Of a stretch of DNA of 53,606 bases, positions 44,237 through 52,442 are shown one piece after another. The position numbers and the translations under genes were made by a program. The stretch is taken from contig CAMBZT010000010.1 of assembly GCA_945872405.1 (NCBI GenBank), positions 1-53,606 on the forward strand, in the 5' to 3' direction. Below the pieces are notes generated by a model that ran no database searches, was not told the origin of the DNA, and saw only the letters and a list, made by a program, of their open reading frames with translations. The DNA is from Chitinophaga pinensis (lineage in GTDB: Bacteria > Bacteroidota > Bacteroidia > Chitinophagales > CAMDFR01). Every line of letters begins with the position of its first letter. Positions within the stretch are counted from its first letter, which is position 1.

Positions 44237-45589
44237 TTAAATTCTATCGAACATTGAAACAATACCAGAAGGAATATACCCTGCTGCCTGAATCTGGCTT
44301 TTGATTCCTAGCAATTCTGCTACTGTTAAGACACAATCTCTAATATCTCCAATTGGTGTTCCGGCAGAGCCAACACTCAGATTAGAAGGAATACTCGGTC
44401 CAGCCATCATACTGAAAACACGCGTAGAATTGGCATCGCTATGGTCATATGCCTTCCAATCATTCTGATCTAAAATAGTATTTCCCATTAAATTTCTTCC
44501 ATGTTCTGGACAAGCGATGATTGCTGTTTTCCCACTCATGGAAGGAATTTGTGTTTGAATGTAATTCCAGATATGACCAACCGCATGGTCAGCTCTGTGC
44601 AACGATTTCAAATAGCCAGTGAAATTAGCATGGCAGCCATCAACAGCACTCAGATTAATAACAGTTAGAGTAGGAGTGAAGGCCTTCATCACCTCACATC
44701 CATAACCTACTGTTGTCAAATCGCTATTGTCACTTACCGATGGAAGTGCAATGGTGCCAGCATCTTTTTTTGCAAACATATCTTTTATAAAAAGCTTAAT
44801 TTGGTATTTTTCTTCTTCAGTATTATGCACCCCACCAATGATGCCTTGCTCAAGAGCAAAAGTGTTATTCAAAAATCCTTGTAGCTTATACATAGGGCTT
44901 AACTCTTCCTCCGGATGATATGGCTTTGCATTTCGAATATACGTTTCTCCTTGTGCACCAAAAGTGACACTAGGTGCGAAAAAATTCGCTCCATACTTTG
45001 CACCAAAATCTGGATGATCAGAATAATTTAGTAAGGGAATAGAATTGCCAATGCCATTACCAATAAACCATGTTTTTGTAGCAGGTAGATCAAGATATTT
45101 TCTGGCATATTCAAAAATGGTCGGATACATTGGCTTCTGTCTTAAGCCTTGTGTGGTAGTGCTAACCCCTGTTAGTAAAGTATTTAAACCAGTATAATGT
45201 CCCACTCCTTGAGCGGCTACTTCAGGAAAAAATGTGCCCTGAGATTGTAAAGTAGAACTAAGAATTTTTGGAATAGGTACTGTCCCGGGTAAACCTATAG
45301 AAGGGTCGGTACCAAAAACAATCTTATCAGATGGTGGACCGCCGTTCAACATATTAAACATGATATTTCCTTCAAAAGCACTCCCTACCAATCCTTGACT
45401 ATCTGAAAGATATCTCTGAAGCACAGATTCTTGTTGTCTAACACCTCCAGCAAACAATACAAACACCACGTGTTGAGCTGCACCGGCAGTAGTCTTTGCA
45501 AACATACTACCAGATGGCAATATATAGGGTGCTACAATTGATCCAGCGGCAACAATACCAGCGTTTTTAATAAATTCTCTTCTTTCCAT
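44237..45589 (-). CDS. DUF1501 family protein with Tat signal
   Basis: Protein of 450 residues exported folded: the start MERREFIKNAG is a twin-arginine motif followed by a hydrophobic stretch (to about 30). The remainder matches DUF1501 proteins, which belong to the alkaline-phosphatase/sulfatase superfamily. Visible candidates for metal or active-site residues are VDGCHANF (about 315-322), CPEHGRN and AYDHSD (about 365-390). The reaction is unknown in the family. In Planctomycetes such genes stand next to DUF1549/DUF1553 cytochrome proteins, and here a cytochrome-like lipoprotein follows immediately. Confidence 0.86.
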   Translation of the reverse strand: MERREFIKNAGIVAAGSIVAPYILPSGSMFAKTTAGAAQHVVFVLFAGGVRQQESVLQRYLSDSQGLVGSAFEGNIMFNMLNGGPPSDKIVFGTDPSIGLPGTVPIPKILSSTLQSQGTFFPEVAAQGVGHYTGLNTLLTGVSTTTQGLRQKPMYPTIFEYARKYLDLPATKTWFIGNGIGNSIPLLNYSDHPDFGAKYGANFFAPSVTFGAQGETYIRNAKPYHPEEELSPMYKLQGFLNNTFALEQGIIGGVHNTEEEKYQIKLFIKDMFAKKDAGTIALPSVSDNSDLTTVGYGCEVMKAFTPTLTVINLSAVDGCHANFTGYLKSLHRADHAVGHIWNYIQTQIPSMSGKTAIIACPEHGRNLMGNTILDQNDWKAYDHSDANSTRVFSMMAGPSIPSNLSVGSAGTPIGDIRDCVLTVAELLGIKSQIQAAGYIPSGIVSMFDRI

Positions 45590-45609
45590 AGTTCTTATTT
45601 TAAGACTAT

Positions 45610-46101
45610 TTAATAATAAAAATATTCGTCTGAGGTGGCAAAAGATATATAAATAAGCTCAGGGGTAATATTGGGATTTACTTCAATAAAATTGATAAAA
45701 TACTGTTTTTCGGCTTCTGATGGTTGGCGCAAATAGAAGCGACTATAAGTATCATCAACAAATTTTGGAATGTCCTCACGCATAGTAGACGGATCTGGAA
45801 TAATAATATCGGCATCATTCATAAAATCGCTCACAATCAATTCATAAGCTAATGATTTATCGCCAATAGATCTGACCAATTGTTCAACAGCATTCGCCTT
45901 TGCTTGAGAGATATTTTTTTGAAACAAATTAGAATATAGAACAGAAATAAACTGCTGATCAGTTTTTAATTTTGTCTTATCATGAGCACTATTGTAAATG
46001 TTCTGTTGTGTGATGCCGTATTGAGTTTTCTTTTCTTTGTTGCATCCAACAAAAAATAAACTAAAACTAAACAAGAGCAGTAAGTAGGATATTTTTTTCA
46101 T
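45610..46101 (-). CDS. Predicted lipoprotein with DUF4214/DUF1549-like modules
   Basis: Protein of 163 residues from the ATG at 46101, which starts a clean lipoprotein signal (lipobox C20 in FFVGC). Two short modules can be seen: LYSNLFQKNISQAKANAVEQ (about 55-75) ending ELIVSDFMND, and FVDDTYSRFYLRQPSEAEKQ (about 114-133) ending YISFATSDEYFYY. This pattern resembles the repeated helix-pair of DUF4214 and DUF1549-type proteins. The longer frame from 46167 is rejected because its first 22 codons overlap the upstream gene and precede the signal. DUF1501 follows 20 bp later. Confidence 0.7.
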   Translation of the reverse strand: MKKISYLLLLFSFSLFFVGCNKEKKTQYGITQQNIYNSAHDKTKLKTDQQFISVLYSNLFQKNISQAKANAVEQLVRSIGDKSLAYELIVSDFMNDADIIIPDPSTMREDIPKFVDDTYSRFYLRQPSEAEKQYFINFIEVNPNITPELIYISFATSDEYFYY

Positions 46102-46111
46102 GTATCGTCGA

Positions 46112-47026
46112 TTAATTAAATTGTGCGTATTCATCACCAGACATAATAGTTCTTTGCAAGGACTCATAATTTATCTTCGCACCAAATTCATTCATAAATA
46201 TGAATACTTCTGAATCGGTAGGATCTCTTTGTAAAAGAGATAGAAAAGTCCAAATGAGAACACCTTCTCTGAAGGCAGTTGATTGAGTTAATATTTCAAG
46301 ATAATCTCCCCTTGAATTACCATTCATCCCTAAAATATTGCCACTCATATTATACTCTATCATATTAAAGCCTATAGTAGACTCTTGAGCAGTGGGGAAT
46401 CTAAATAGTAAATTATCAAAGGTGGAATTAACAAAATTGAATGTATTCATGTTAATGGTTTCGTAGACATAATTATCTAGCATAATTCTATGTGCATCTG
46501 CTATATCAATATTTCCTAATCTCAATTCAGCTTTAAGACTCAGTACTTTGTAGAATTCTTCAATATCATCAGAAATTCTAGCTATTTGAAAGGAATCTCC
46601 AGAAGATTGTGCTGCAGATAAGTCAGTCAGAGAAATACCAAGTTGTTCATAAATATAATCATCTTCTACACCTTCAATCAAGCGAGCTTTTAAGGTTTCA
46701 TATAATCGATTATAGTAGGCATACTGATAACTAGTATCTCCTTCTCTAAAAGTGGTATCTGTTTGTAATGAATTAATCAATACGAGGCGCGAGCTTATTG
46801 ATAAACTATCAGTTTGTAAGGCTATTAAATCACGTTCCATCTCTATTTTTAATGGCTCTCTGCCCAATAAATCTATATAAATACGGTTGATATAATTCTT
46901 AACTTTTGCAGTGCTAACATTTTGATAATTTGGTGGATAGTTGGAATCAATGAAAGTATCTTTCCGGCAAGAGGACAGCAAGCTAACTGAATACAAAAAA
47001 AATAACAAAAGAGAATACTTTTTCAT
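46112..47026 (-). CDS. Predicted lipoprotein with DUF1549/DUF4214-like modules, first gene of the DUF1501 operon
   Basis: Protein of 304 residues with a lipobox Cys at C20 (SLLSSC). The N-terminal module YINRIYIDLLGREPLKIEME (about 45-64) resembles the RxYxDLLGRxPTxxE start of DUF1549 (PSCyt2) proteins. The C-terminus has a second unit, FLSLLQRDPTDSEVFIFM ... IMSGDEYAQF. The middle is helical. I infer a distant relation; no catalytic residues are recognisable. The promoter at 47061-47032 is close to consensus. Confidence 0.68.
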   Translation of the reverse strand: MKKYSLLLFFLYSVSLLSSCRKDTFIDSNYPPNYQNVSTAKVKNYINRIYIDLLGREPLKIEMERDLIALQTDSLSISSRLVLINSLQTDTTFREGDTSYQYAYYNRLYETLKARLIEGVEDDYIYEQLGISLTDLSAAQSSGDSFQIARISDDIEEFYKVLSLKAELRLGNIDIADAHRIMLDNYVYETINMNTFNFVNSTFDNLLFRFPTAQESTIGFNMIEYNMSGNILGMNGNSRGDYLEILTQSTAFREGVLIWTFLSLLQRDPTDSEVFIFMNEFGAKINYESLQRTIMSGDEYAQFN

Positions 47027-47031
47027 GCTAC

Positions 47032-47061
47032 CAAAGATAACTATATTTCTGTCAATTCAAA
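47032..47061 (-). promoter_or_regulatory. Promoter of the DUF1501/T9SS envelope operon
   Basis: Minus-strand TTTG (47061-47058) and perfect TATCTTTG (47039-47032) are 18 bp apart. The -7 box ends only 5 bp before the ATG at 47026, so the leader would be one or two bases at most, or the mRNA is leaderless. Confidence 0.5.
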
Positions 47062-47173
47062 GGATTGATTTTTTTCTTTATATTAATAAAATAGCTCAAC
47101 GTTATTTTTTACTAAAAATGAATTAAGTTAGAAATAAAGTTAATGCAATAATCCTCTCTTTGTTTATTCTATG

Positions 47174-47181
47174 TAGATTTG
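47174..47181 (+). promoter_or_regulatory. Putative -7 element of sppA
   Basis: TAGATTTG matches TAnnTTTG exactly; RNA would start near 47187, 19 nt before the ATG. The TTTG at 47159-47162 is too close to be a -33 box. Confidence 0.48.
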
Positions 47182-47205
47182 CAATTCATTTTAAAACATC
47201 AGTAA

Positions 47206-48963
47206 ATGGGTCAATTTTTTAAGACAGTACTAGCAGTTATTGTAGGATTTCTTTTGTTTACAGTTTTTGGTTTTTTTATGCTCTTGGCTATCGTTGCCTC
47301 TGCTAGTAAGGAAAAGAAGGTAGAAATTTCTGCCAATTCAATTCTATTCTTAGATTTGAATTATGAATTGAAAGAGCAGACAAAGGACGGTGAATTGGAT
47401 GTTACTGATTTATCTTCTATTGCAAAAAAATCATATGGTTTAACTGATGTCACAAAGGCAATTGCTAAGGCTAAGACCGACAAAAATGTAAAAGGAATTT
47501 ATCTTCCATTAGGTGCTTATTCAAACGGAATGGCAAGTACAGAAGTATTGAGAGATGCATTACTAGATTTTAAAAAATCCGGAAAATTTGTAATTAGTTA
47601 TGGCGATATCGCCACACAAAAAAGCTATTATTTGGCCTCCGTCTCTGATAAGATTTACATGAATCCAAAAGGATTCATCGAGTTGGCAGGCTTTGGAACT
47701 CGCCTTACTTTTTATAAAGGTCTACTAGATAAGATTGGAGTAGAAGTGCAGGCTTTTCATAGAGGTAAATTCAAAAGTGCTTTCGAACCTTTTGTTAGAA
47801 CAGATATAAGTGACGAGAATAGACAACAAGTAACTGAATTATTAGGTGATGTTTATGGTCATTTTCTTGATGAGGTGAGCAAGAGTAGAAATATTGATAG
47901 AGCAAATTTGAACACCTACATTGATAGTCTCATGGTTCAAAATCCTAGAGATGCTTACAATTTGAAAATCATTGACGGTCTAAAATATTATGATGAGGTC
48001 TTAGCAGAACTCGCAGAAAAGGCGGGCATTGCAAAAGAGGGAAAAGTCAATTTTATAAAAATGAAAGACTACGCTGAAACCATCAATTCAAGCCTAGAAA
48101 TTCTTTCAGGCGCTCAAATTGCAGTAGTTTATGCGCAAGGCAATATTGTTGATGGACAAGGAAGTGATGATAATATTGGAGGCGATAAGTTTGCAGCGAT
48201 CATTCGAAAACTAAGAACAGATGACGCAGTAAAGGCAATCGTTTTGCGCATCAATAGTGGCGGCGGATCTGCCTTGGCATCAGAAATAATGTGGCGCGAA
48301 GTCGAATTGGCGAAAAAGAAAAAGCCAATTGTTGTTTCTTTTGGTGATGTAGCTGCATCAGGCGGTTATTATATTGCATGTCCTGGTAATCGAATTTTTG
48401 CCCAACCCAACACAATTACTGGCTCTATTGGTGTATTTGGATTAATACCTAACGCTCAAGGATTGTTTGCTGATAAATTGGGAATTACATTTGATGAAGT
48501 AAAAATTACCAAGCATTCTGTTACCAATCTTGGAGTAAAACCATTAGACGATTTTGAGAGTAAAGTAGTCCAAAGAAATGTTGATTCCACTTATGAAACA
48601 TTCTTAAACAGAGTAGCAACAGGACGTCTTCAAAGTTTTGAAGACATTGAAAACAAAGCAGAAGGTAGGGTTTGGAGTGGTGCTCAAGCAATAAAAATTG
48701 GATTGGTTGATGAGTTGGGAGGATTGAACGATGCAATCAAGCATGCAGCAAATCTGGCAAAAATAAAAGATTATAAAGTAAGTGAGTATCCAAAAGAAAA
48801 AGCGCTGATGGAAAAGTTACTTGATGGATTTAATGATAATCAAGAAACCAAAATATTGGAGAAAGAATTTGGTACTCAATACAAAGAAATAATGCAATTA
48901 AAGGATTTGATTCAAAGTAGATCAATCCAAGCAAGAATGCCTTATATCATGGAAATTGAATAA
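47206..48963 (+). CDS. sppA: Signal peptide peptidase SppA (67-kDa type)
   Basis: Membrane-anchored serine protease that degrades cleaved signal peptides, 585 residues with a duplicated crotonase-like fold. An N-terminal anchor lies near residues 6-30. The catalytic lysine is K190 in FKSAFEPF and the nucleophile is S385 in VAASGGYYIA. The linking ALASEIMWRE and the later GSIGVFG motif are also present. The SppA duplication is complete, unlike the short one-domain form. The gene is divergent from the envelope operon. Confidence 0.95.
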   Translation: MGQFFKTVLAVIVGFLLFTVFGFFMLLAIVASASKEKKVEISANSILFLDLNYELKEQTKDGELDVTDLSSIAKKSYGLTDVTKAIAKAKTDKNVKGIYLPLGAYSNGMASTEVLRDALLDFKKSGKFVISYGDIATQKSYYLASVSDKIYMNPKGFIELAGFGTRLTFYKGLLDKIGVEVQAFHRGKFKSAFEPFVRTDISDENRQQVTELLGDVYGHFLDEVSKSRNIDRANLNTYIDSLMVQNPRDAYNLKIIDGLKYYDEVLAELAEKAGIAKEGKVNFIKMKDYAETINSSLEILSGAQIAVVYAQGNIVDGQGSDDNIGGDKFAAIIRKLRTDDAVKAIVLRINSGGGSALASEIMWREVELAKKKKPIVVSFGDVAASGGYYIACPGNRIFAQPNTITGSIGVFGLIPNAQGLFADKLGITFDEVKITKHSVTNLGVKPLDDFESKVVQRNVDSTYETFLNRVATGRLQSFEDIENKAEGRVWSGAQAIKIGLVDELGGLNDAIKHAANLAKIKDYKVSEYPKEKALMEKLLDGFNDNQETKILEKEFGTQYKEIMQLKDLIQSRSIQARMPYIMEIE

Positions 48964-49007
48964 GTCTCCTTTGATATAAAAAGTTAACATAAAATAGATA
49001 AAACCAC

Positions 49008-49787
49008 TTGAAAATCAGTAATAGATTTAGACGATTAAAACACGATGCCATTCGAAGCCTGTATGCTTCTAATTCAATTTTTCTTCGAAAATATATTGAA
49101 TTTTGGACGCCAAAATCAAATTCAATTGAGGAATTTCTTTGGGAAACAGCAGAGGAAATTCCAGGTTTTTTTGTCGTGCAAATTGGTGCGAATGATGGTT
49201 ATGTAAATGACCCACTAGTGAAGTTGATTCGAAAAGGAAAATGGAAAGGGGTGCTTTTAGAACCACAAAAGTTGGTATTCGATCAGTATCTAACGCCTTT
49301 GTATGGACACTATAAGGACATTCATCTAGTCAATGCTGCGGTAGGAACAAAGTCTGAGAAAAGAGATTTATTCACTATTTCTTTTTCAGCAGAACGATGG
49401 GCAACTGGACTCGCTTCTTTTGTAAAAGAATCTTTGGAAACGCAAATCTCAGTGGGCTATGTCGATAAGTGCATCAAAAAATACGAGGCCACAGCTCCAA
49501 TAAATAAAGCAGATTATATCAGTACGCAGCAGGTTAAATGTATCACATTTCAAGATGTTATCGAGCAATATCAAATAAAAAAAATTGATTTGCTACAAAT
49601 TGACACCGAAGGTTTTGACTTTGAAGTAATCAAGATGTTTCCCTTTGATAAAATGAAACCAAAAATCATCTCTTTTGAATCAGAAAGATTATCATCAACA
49701 GATTTTAATGCTTGTAAAATATTTCTGATTCAACTAGGATACAATGTATCAGATATAGGAAGAGATGCTGTGGCAGTAAGACTTTAA
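49008..49787 (+). CDS. FkbM family methyltransferase
   Basis: SAM-dependent O-methyltransferase-like protein of 259 residues. The SAM-binding motif reads VVQIGANDGYVNDPL (about 56-70); the acidic motif II is VLLEPQ, and DLLQIDTEGFDFEVI (about 202-216) is the FkbM signature. These enzymes methylate sugars or lipids in exopolysaccharide or glycan assembly, but the target here is unknown. The start is a TTG (49008), 44 bp after sppA; the next in-frame ATG is too deep. It converges on the DUF349 gene. Confidence 0.87.
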   Translation: MKISNRFRRLKHDAIRSLYASNSIFLRKYIEFWTPKSNSIEEFLWETAEEIPGFFVVQIGANDGYVNDPLVKLIRKGKWKGVLLEPQKLVFDQYLTPLYGHYKDIHLVNAAVGTKSEKRDLFTISFSAERWATGLASFVKESLETQISVGYVDKCIKKYEATAPINKADYISTQQVKCITFQDVIEQYQIKKIDLLQIDTEGFDFEVIKMFPFDKMKPKIISFESERLSSTDFNACKIFLIQLGYNVSDIGRDAVAVRL

Positions 49788-49797
49788 ATATTTTTAC

Positions 49798-51498
49798 TTA
49801 GCTATTCTGAGGAATAATTCCTCTTAGTTTTTTTATTTTTTCTTTCACAATTAGCAGTTCTTCTTTTTCAGTATCAATTTCTTGCTGAACGCCACTTAGT
49901 AAGTCAGATGTATTTTTATTCTTGGAGAAAAAGGCCATATTATTTTCCTTTTGACTGATATTATTTTCCATCTTTTGTTGTCTTTCTCTCCAATACTGAA
50001 TCTCATTCCTGATTTCAGTAATTGCATTAGGAGCGATTTTTAAGGATTCTAACTTGCTATTAAAACGCATGTTCTCTAACTCATCTTTTCCAATGTTTAA
50101 TTTGGTATAGACAGACCCAATCGCATCTTTGTATAGGGAAAGTATTTTTTCTTTATCCTTCTTTGGAACAAAATCAATAGCATCAAACTCCTGTTTAAGT
50201 TCTTCAATCTGTGCAAGATCTTTTTCTATCACTCCAATCGAAGCAAAGGTCTGAATCTTAACAATTACGGCTTGTTTTTTCGCTAAATTATCTGCTTGTC
50301 TTTCATCTAATGTTTCGTAATAATTATTTTTTGCATTAAAAAAATGATCACAATGATTTCTAAATATTTCCCACAACTTATTATCCATCAAATGCCCTGC
50401 TGTTGCTGTTTGTTTCCATGATTGCTGTAGCCTTATGATAGCATCTGTGCTATATGCCCAATCTATGCTGTCTTTCAATTTCGCTACTTTATCGATTAGG
50501 CTTTCTTTTTCAGATTTCCCTACTTGGTTTTTTTCTTTTAGTGAATCGTAGTAAGCTTTTTTACTATCAAAAAAATGATTACATGACTTTCTAAATCTCT
50601 CCCAAATCTTTTCGTTGTCTTGCTTGCGCGCAAAGCCAATTTTTTTGTATTCGTCTTGAATTGCTAATATTTCTTTAGTAGCATCCTCCCATTTTTTTGG
50701 ATTGGTATAGATCGATACATCAATAGCTTCAACCTTTTCTGCCAATGCTATCTTAAGTTTCATGTTGGCCATCATGCTTTCGAAAATTACATGATGATGT
50801 TCTTGAATTTTTTGATACGCAGTATTCAAATATTCCTTAAAAAGGTCGCGTAATCTTTCCCACTCTTCATTAAATGTTGGCCCAATTTCATCCCACTCAT
50901 TCTGCAAGGTACGCACCTGAGCTTCTATTTCTTTTATGTTTATTTTTTCGCTTATCTGCTTCAGGCGTTCTAGTAAATCTTCTTTTAGTTTTAAGTTTTT
51001 TCTTAAGTCTACTTCTTTCGATTCTTTATATAAACCAATGTTGTAGTGAAACTTTTCATTGTAAAATCGATAATCTCTTTGTAAATTTAGATATTGTTTT
51101 TCAGGCACATTGCCTATCGCTTTCCATTTATCTTTTAAGGCATTGAATAAATTATAGGACTCTCCTAATGAATTTACTTCATCACTCAATTTCTTCAAAG
51201 CTTCAATAATTTCTCTTTTTAGGTTTAGATTATTACTTTCCTCACCTGCCTTTTGATTTTTTGAGCCTTCTATTTTTTGATGAAATTTAGCGACTAACTC
51301 TTCATACTTTTCGATTAAGGTATTGTCAGAGGCAACTTCATCTTCAGCTTCTTTCTCCGCTTTTTCAATGTTATATTCAGCGAACATGCTCTTGATTTTG
51401 TCAAATCCTGTTAATACATGATCATTTAACTCCTGTTGAATTAAATCTTCTAATTTGCTAATTATTTCTTCTAACTTATTCATGGTCTCTATATTCAT
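49798..51498 (-). CDS. DUF349 repeat protein
   Basis: Highly charged, helical cytosolic protein of 566 residues (from the ATG at 51498) with several DUF349 units. Each shows the pattern W-x(2)-I/A-x-V/P followed by a long amphipathic helix (for example DKWKAIGNVPEKQYLNLQ, NEWDEIGPTFNEEWERL, QSWKQTATAGHLMD). The DUF349 repeat forms extended coiled structures; the function is not established. The ATG at 51483 is equally possible. The longest frame from 51531 starts at a TTG and is less likely. A -7 element lies at 51555-51548. Confidence 0.85.
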   Translation of the reverse strand: MNIETMNKLEEIISKLEDLIQQELNDHVLTGFDKIKSMFAEYNIEKAEKEAEDEVASDNTLIEKYEELVAKFHQKIEGSKNQKAGEESNNLNLKREIIEALKKLSDEVNSLGESYNLFNALKDKWKAIGNVPEKQYLNLQRDYRFYNEKFHYNIGLYKESKEVDLRKNLKLKEDLLERLKQISEKINIKEIEAQVRTLQNEWDEIGPTFNEEWERLRDLFKEYLNTAYQKIQEHHHVIFESMMANMKLKIALAEKVEAIDVSIYTNPKKWEDATKEILAIQDEYKKIGFARKQDNEKIWERFRKSCNHFFDSKKAYYDSLKEKNQVGKSEKESLIDKVAKLKDSIDWAYSTDAIIRLQQSWKQTATAGHLMDNKLWEIFRNHCDHFFNAKNNYYETLDERQADNLAKKQAVIVKIQTFASIGVIEKDLAQIEELKQEFDAIDFVPKKDKEKILSLYKDAIGSVYTKLNIGKDELENMRFNSKLESLKIAPNAITEIRNEIQYWRERQQKMENNISQKENNMAFFSKNKNTSDLLSGVQQEIDTEKEELLIVKEKIKKLRGIIPQNS

Positions 51499-51547
51499 AT
51501 ACAAAAATGTGAATATTATTGCTAATTGCAATAGTTATTCATATTAA

Positions 51548-51555
51548 CAAAGATA
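51548..51555 (-). promoter_or_regulatory. Putative -7 element of the DUF349 gene
   Basis: Minus-strand TATCTTTG matches the consensus exactly. RNA would start near 51542, about 44 nt before the ATG at 51498. No -33 box is seen. Confidence 0.48.
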
Positions 51556-51778
51556 TGAGAGTATTCGAATAAAACTACCTGTATTTTTTATATCTTCAAT
51601 ACATTTATTCGATGCCTAGATTCTATGATTGATCTTAGCTTTCTTCCCATTTAATTAGATTACTTTGGAAGTCGCTTATTTCTTAACTATCTTAGCTTTC
51701 ATTCGTACATTAAAATCTAATGTCTTTAATGACGATTCCGTCAATTTTCTTTTTATTTTAATAGTCCGTAGATTTTTT

Positions 51779-52150
51779 ATGAGAACAGTTTTATTCATTG
51801 GTGCTGGAAGTTTTATTGGAGGAATTATTCGTTACCTACTCTCCGGTTTTATTGATGAGAAATACGGACAGTCTGCCACTATAGGAACTTTTGCTGTAAA
51901 CATTATTGGTTGCTTTTTGATTGGGATTGTTTTTGCTGTATCTGACAGGGCATCATTAAGTCAAGACTGGCGATTTTTTATTGCGACAGGACTTCTTGGC
52001 GGATTTACCACCTTCTCAGCATTCTCTCATCAAACAATTGTTTTGTTGGAAAATGGCAGAATGGGATATGCTATTTTGTATGTCACTGCCAGTGTCATCA
52101 TTGGTCTTCTAGCAACCTATCTTGGTTTGCTTTGCTTCCGGACAAACTAA
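51779..52150 (+). CDS. crcB: Fluoride ion channel CrcB
   Basis: Small inner-membrane channel that exports fluoride as a dimer, 123 residues with four helices. The N-terminal VLFIGAGSFIGGIIRYLLS, the GTFAVNIIGCFLIG (about 42-55) and the GLLGGFTTFSAFS motif (about 72-84) are the family signatures. The ATG at 51779 is chosen because homologues begin here; the longer frame from 51665 has 38 residues with no family match. No fluoride-riboswitch consensus is seen in the 120 bp upstream. Confidence 0.95.
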   Translation: MRTVLFIGAGSFIGGIIRYLLSGFIDEKYGQSATIGTFAVNIIGCFLIGIVFAVSDRASLSQDWRFFIATGLLGGFTTFSAFSHQTIVLLENGRMGYAILYVTASVIIGLLATYLGLLCFRTN

Positions 52151-52219
52151 TTGTCTCTGTTCACTTATTTCTAACTTTTTCGAGTTTCTTCAAAATGATG
52201 CTCACAATCGATGATTTTT

Positions 52220-52252
52220 AAATCTCAAATCAATGCACTAGTATTGAGATTT
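52220..52252 (+). other. Perfect 9-bp inverted repeat downstream of crcB
   Basis: AAATCTCAA (52220-52228) pairs with TTGAGATTT (52244-52252) across a 15-nt loop. There is no U-run, so it is not a standard terminator; it borders the repeat element C. Confidence 0.5.
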
Positions 52253-52396
52253 GCGTGAGTGATGGCAACGATAGCTTGGGTGTTCTTTACCTAACTATAA
52301 GTGAACAGCACGGCGCTGGCCAATTATTCCTTAGACAATAAGTGTAACAAAAAAAAGTTATTTTGAAAAGAAACAAAAGTGCCAGCGACACGCCCC
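52252..52396 (+). repeat. Intergenic element C (possible dispersed repeat)
   Basis: The segment starts TGCGTGAGTGA and ends ACACGCCCC, like the ends of element A (TGCGTGAGAGA ... GCACGCCC). It contains CGCTGGC and its complement GCCAGCG (52314-52320 with 52381-52387) flanking an A-rich loop. The interior differs from A and B, so membership of one family is tentative. No gene is found in 52151-52442. Confidence 0.4.
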
Positions 52397-52442
52397 ACTT
52401 TTCTTTAAATAGTTATCTCATCAATACAAATTAACACCGATT

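Noticed and set aside
51660-51778. Fluoride riboswitch upstream of crcB
   Set aside because: The TGACG/CGTCA stem near 51730 does not fit the crcB-motif consensus (GGnGAUGG and pseudoknot partners absent).
52220-52252. Terminator of crcB
   Set aside because: The 9-bp stem is perfect but has no following U-run and lies 70 bp past the stop.
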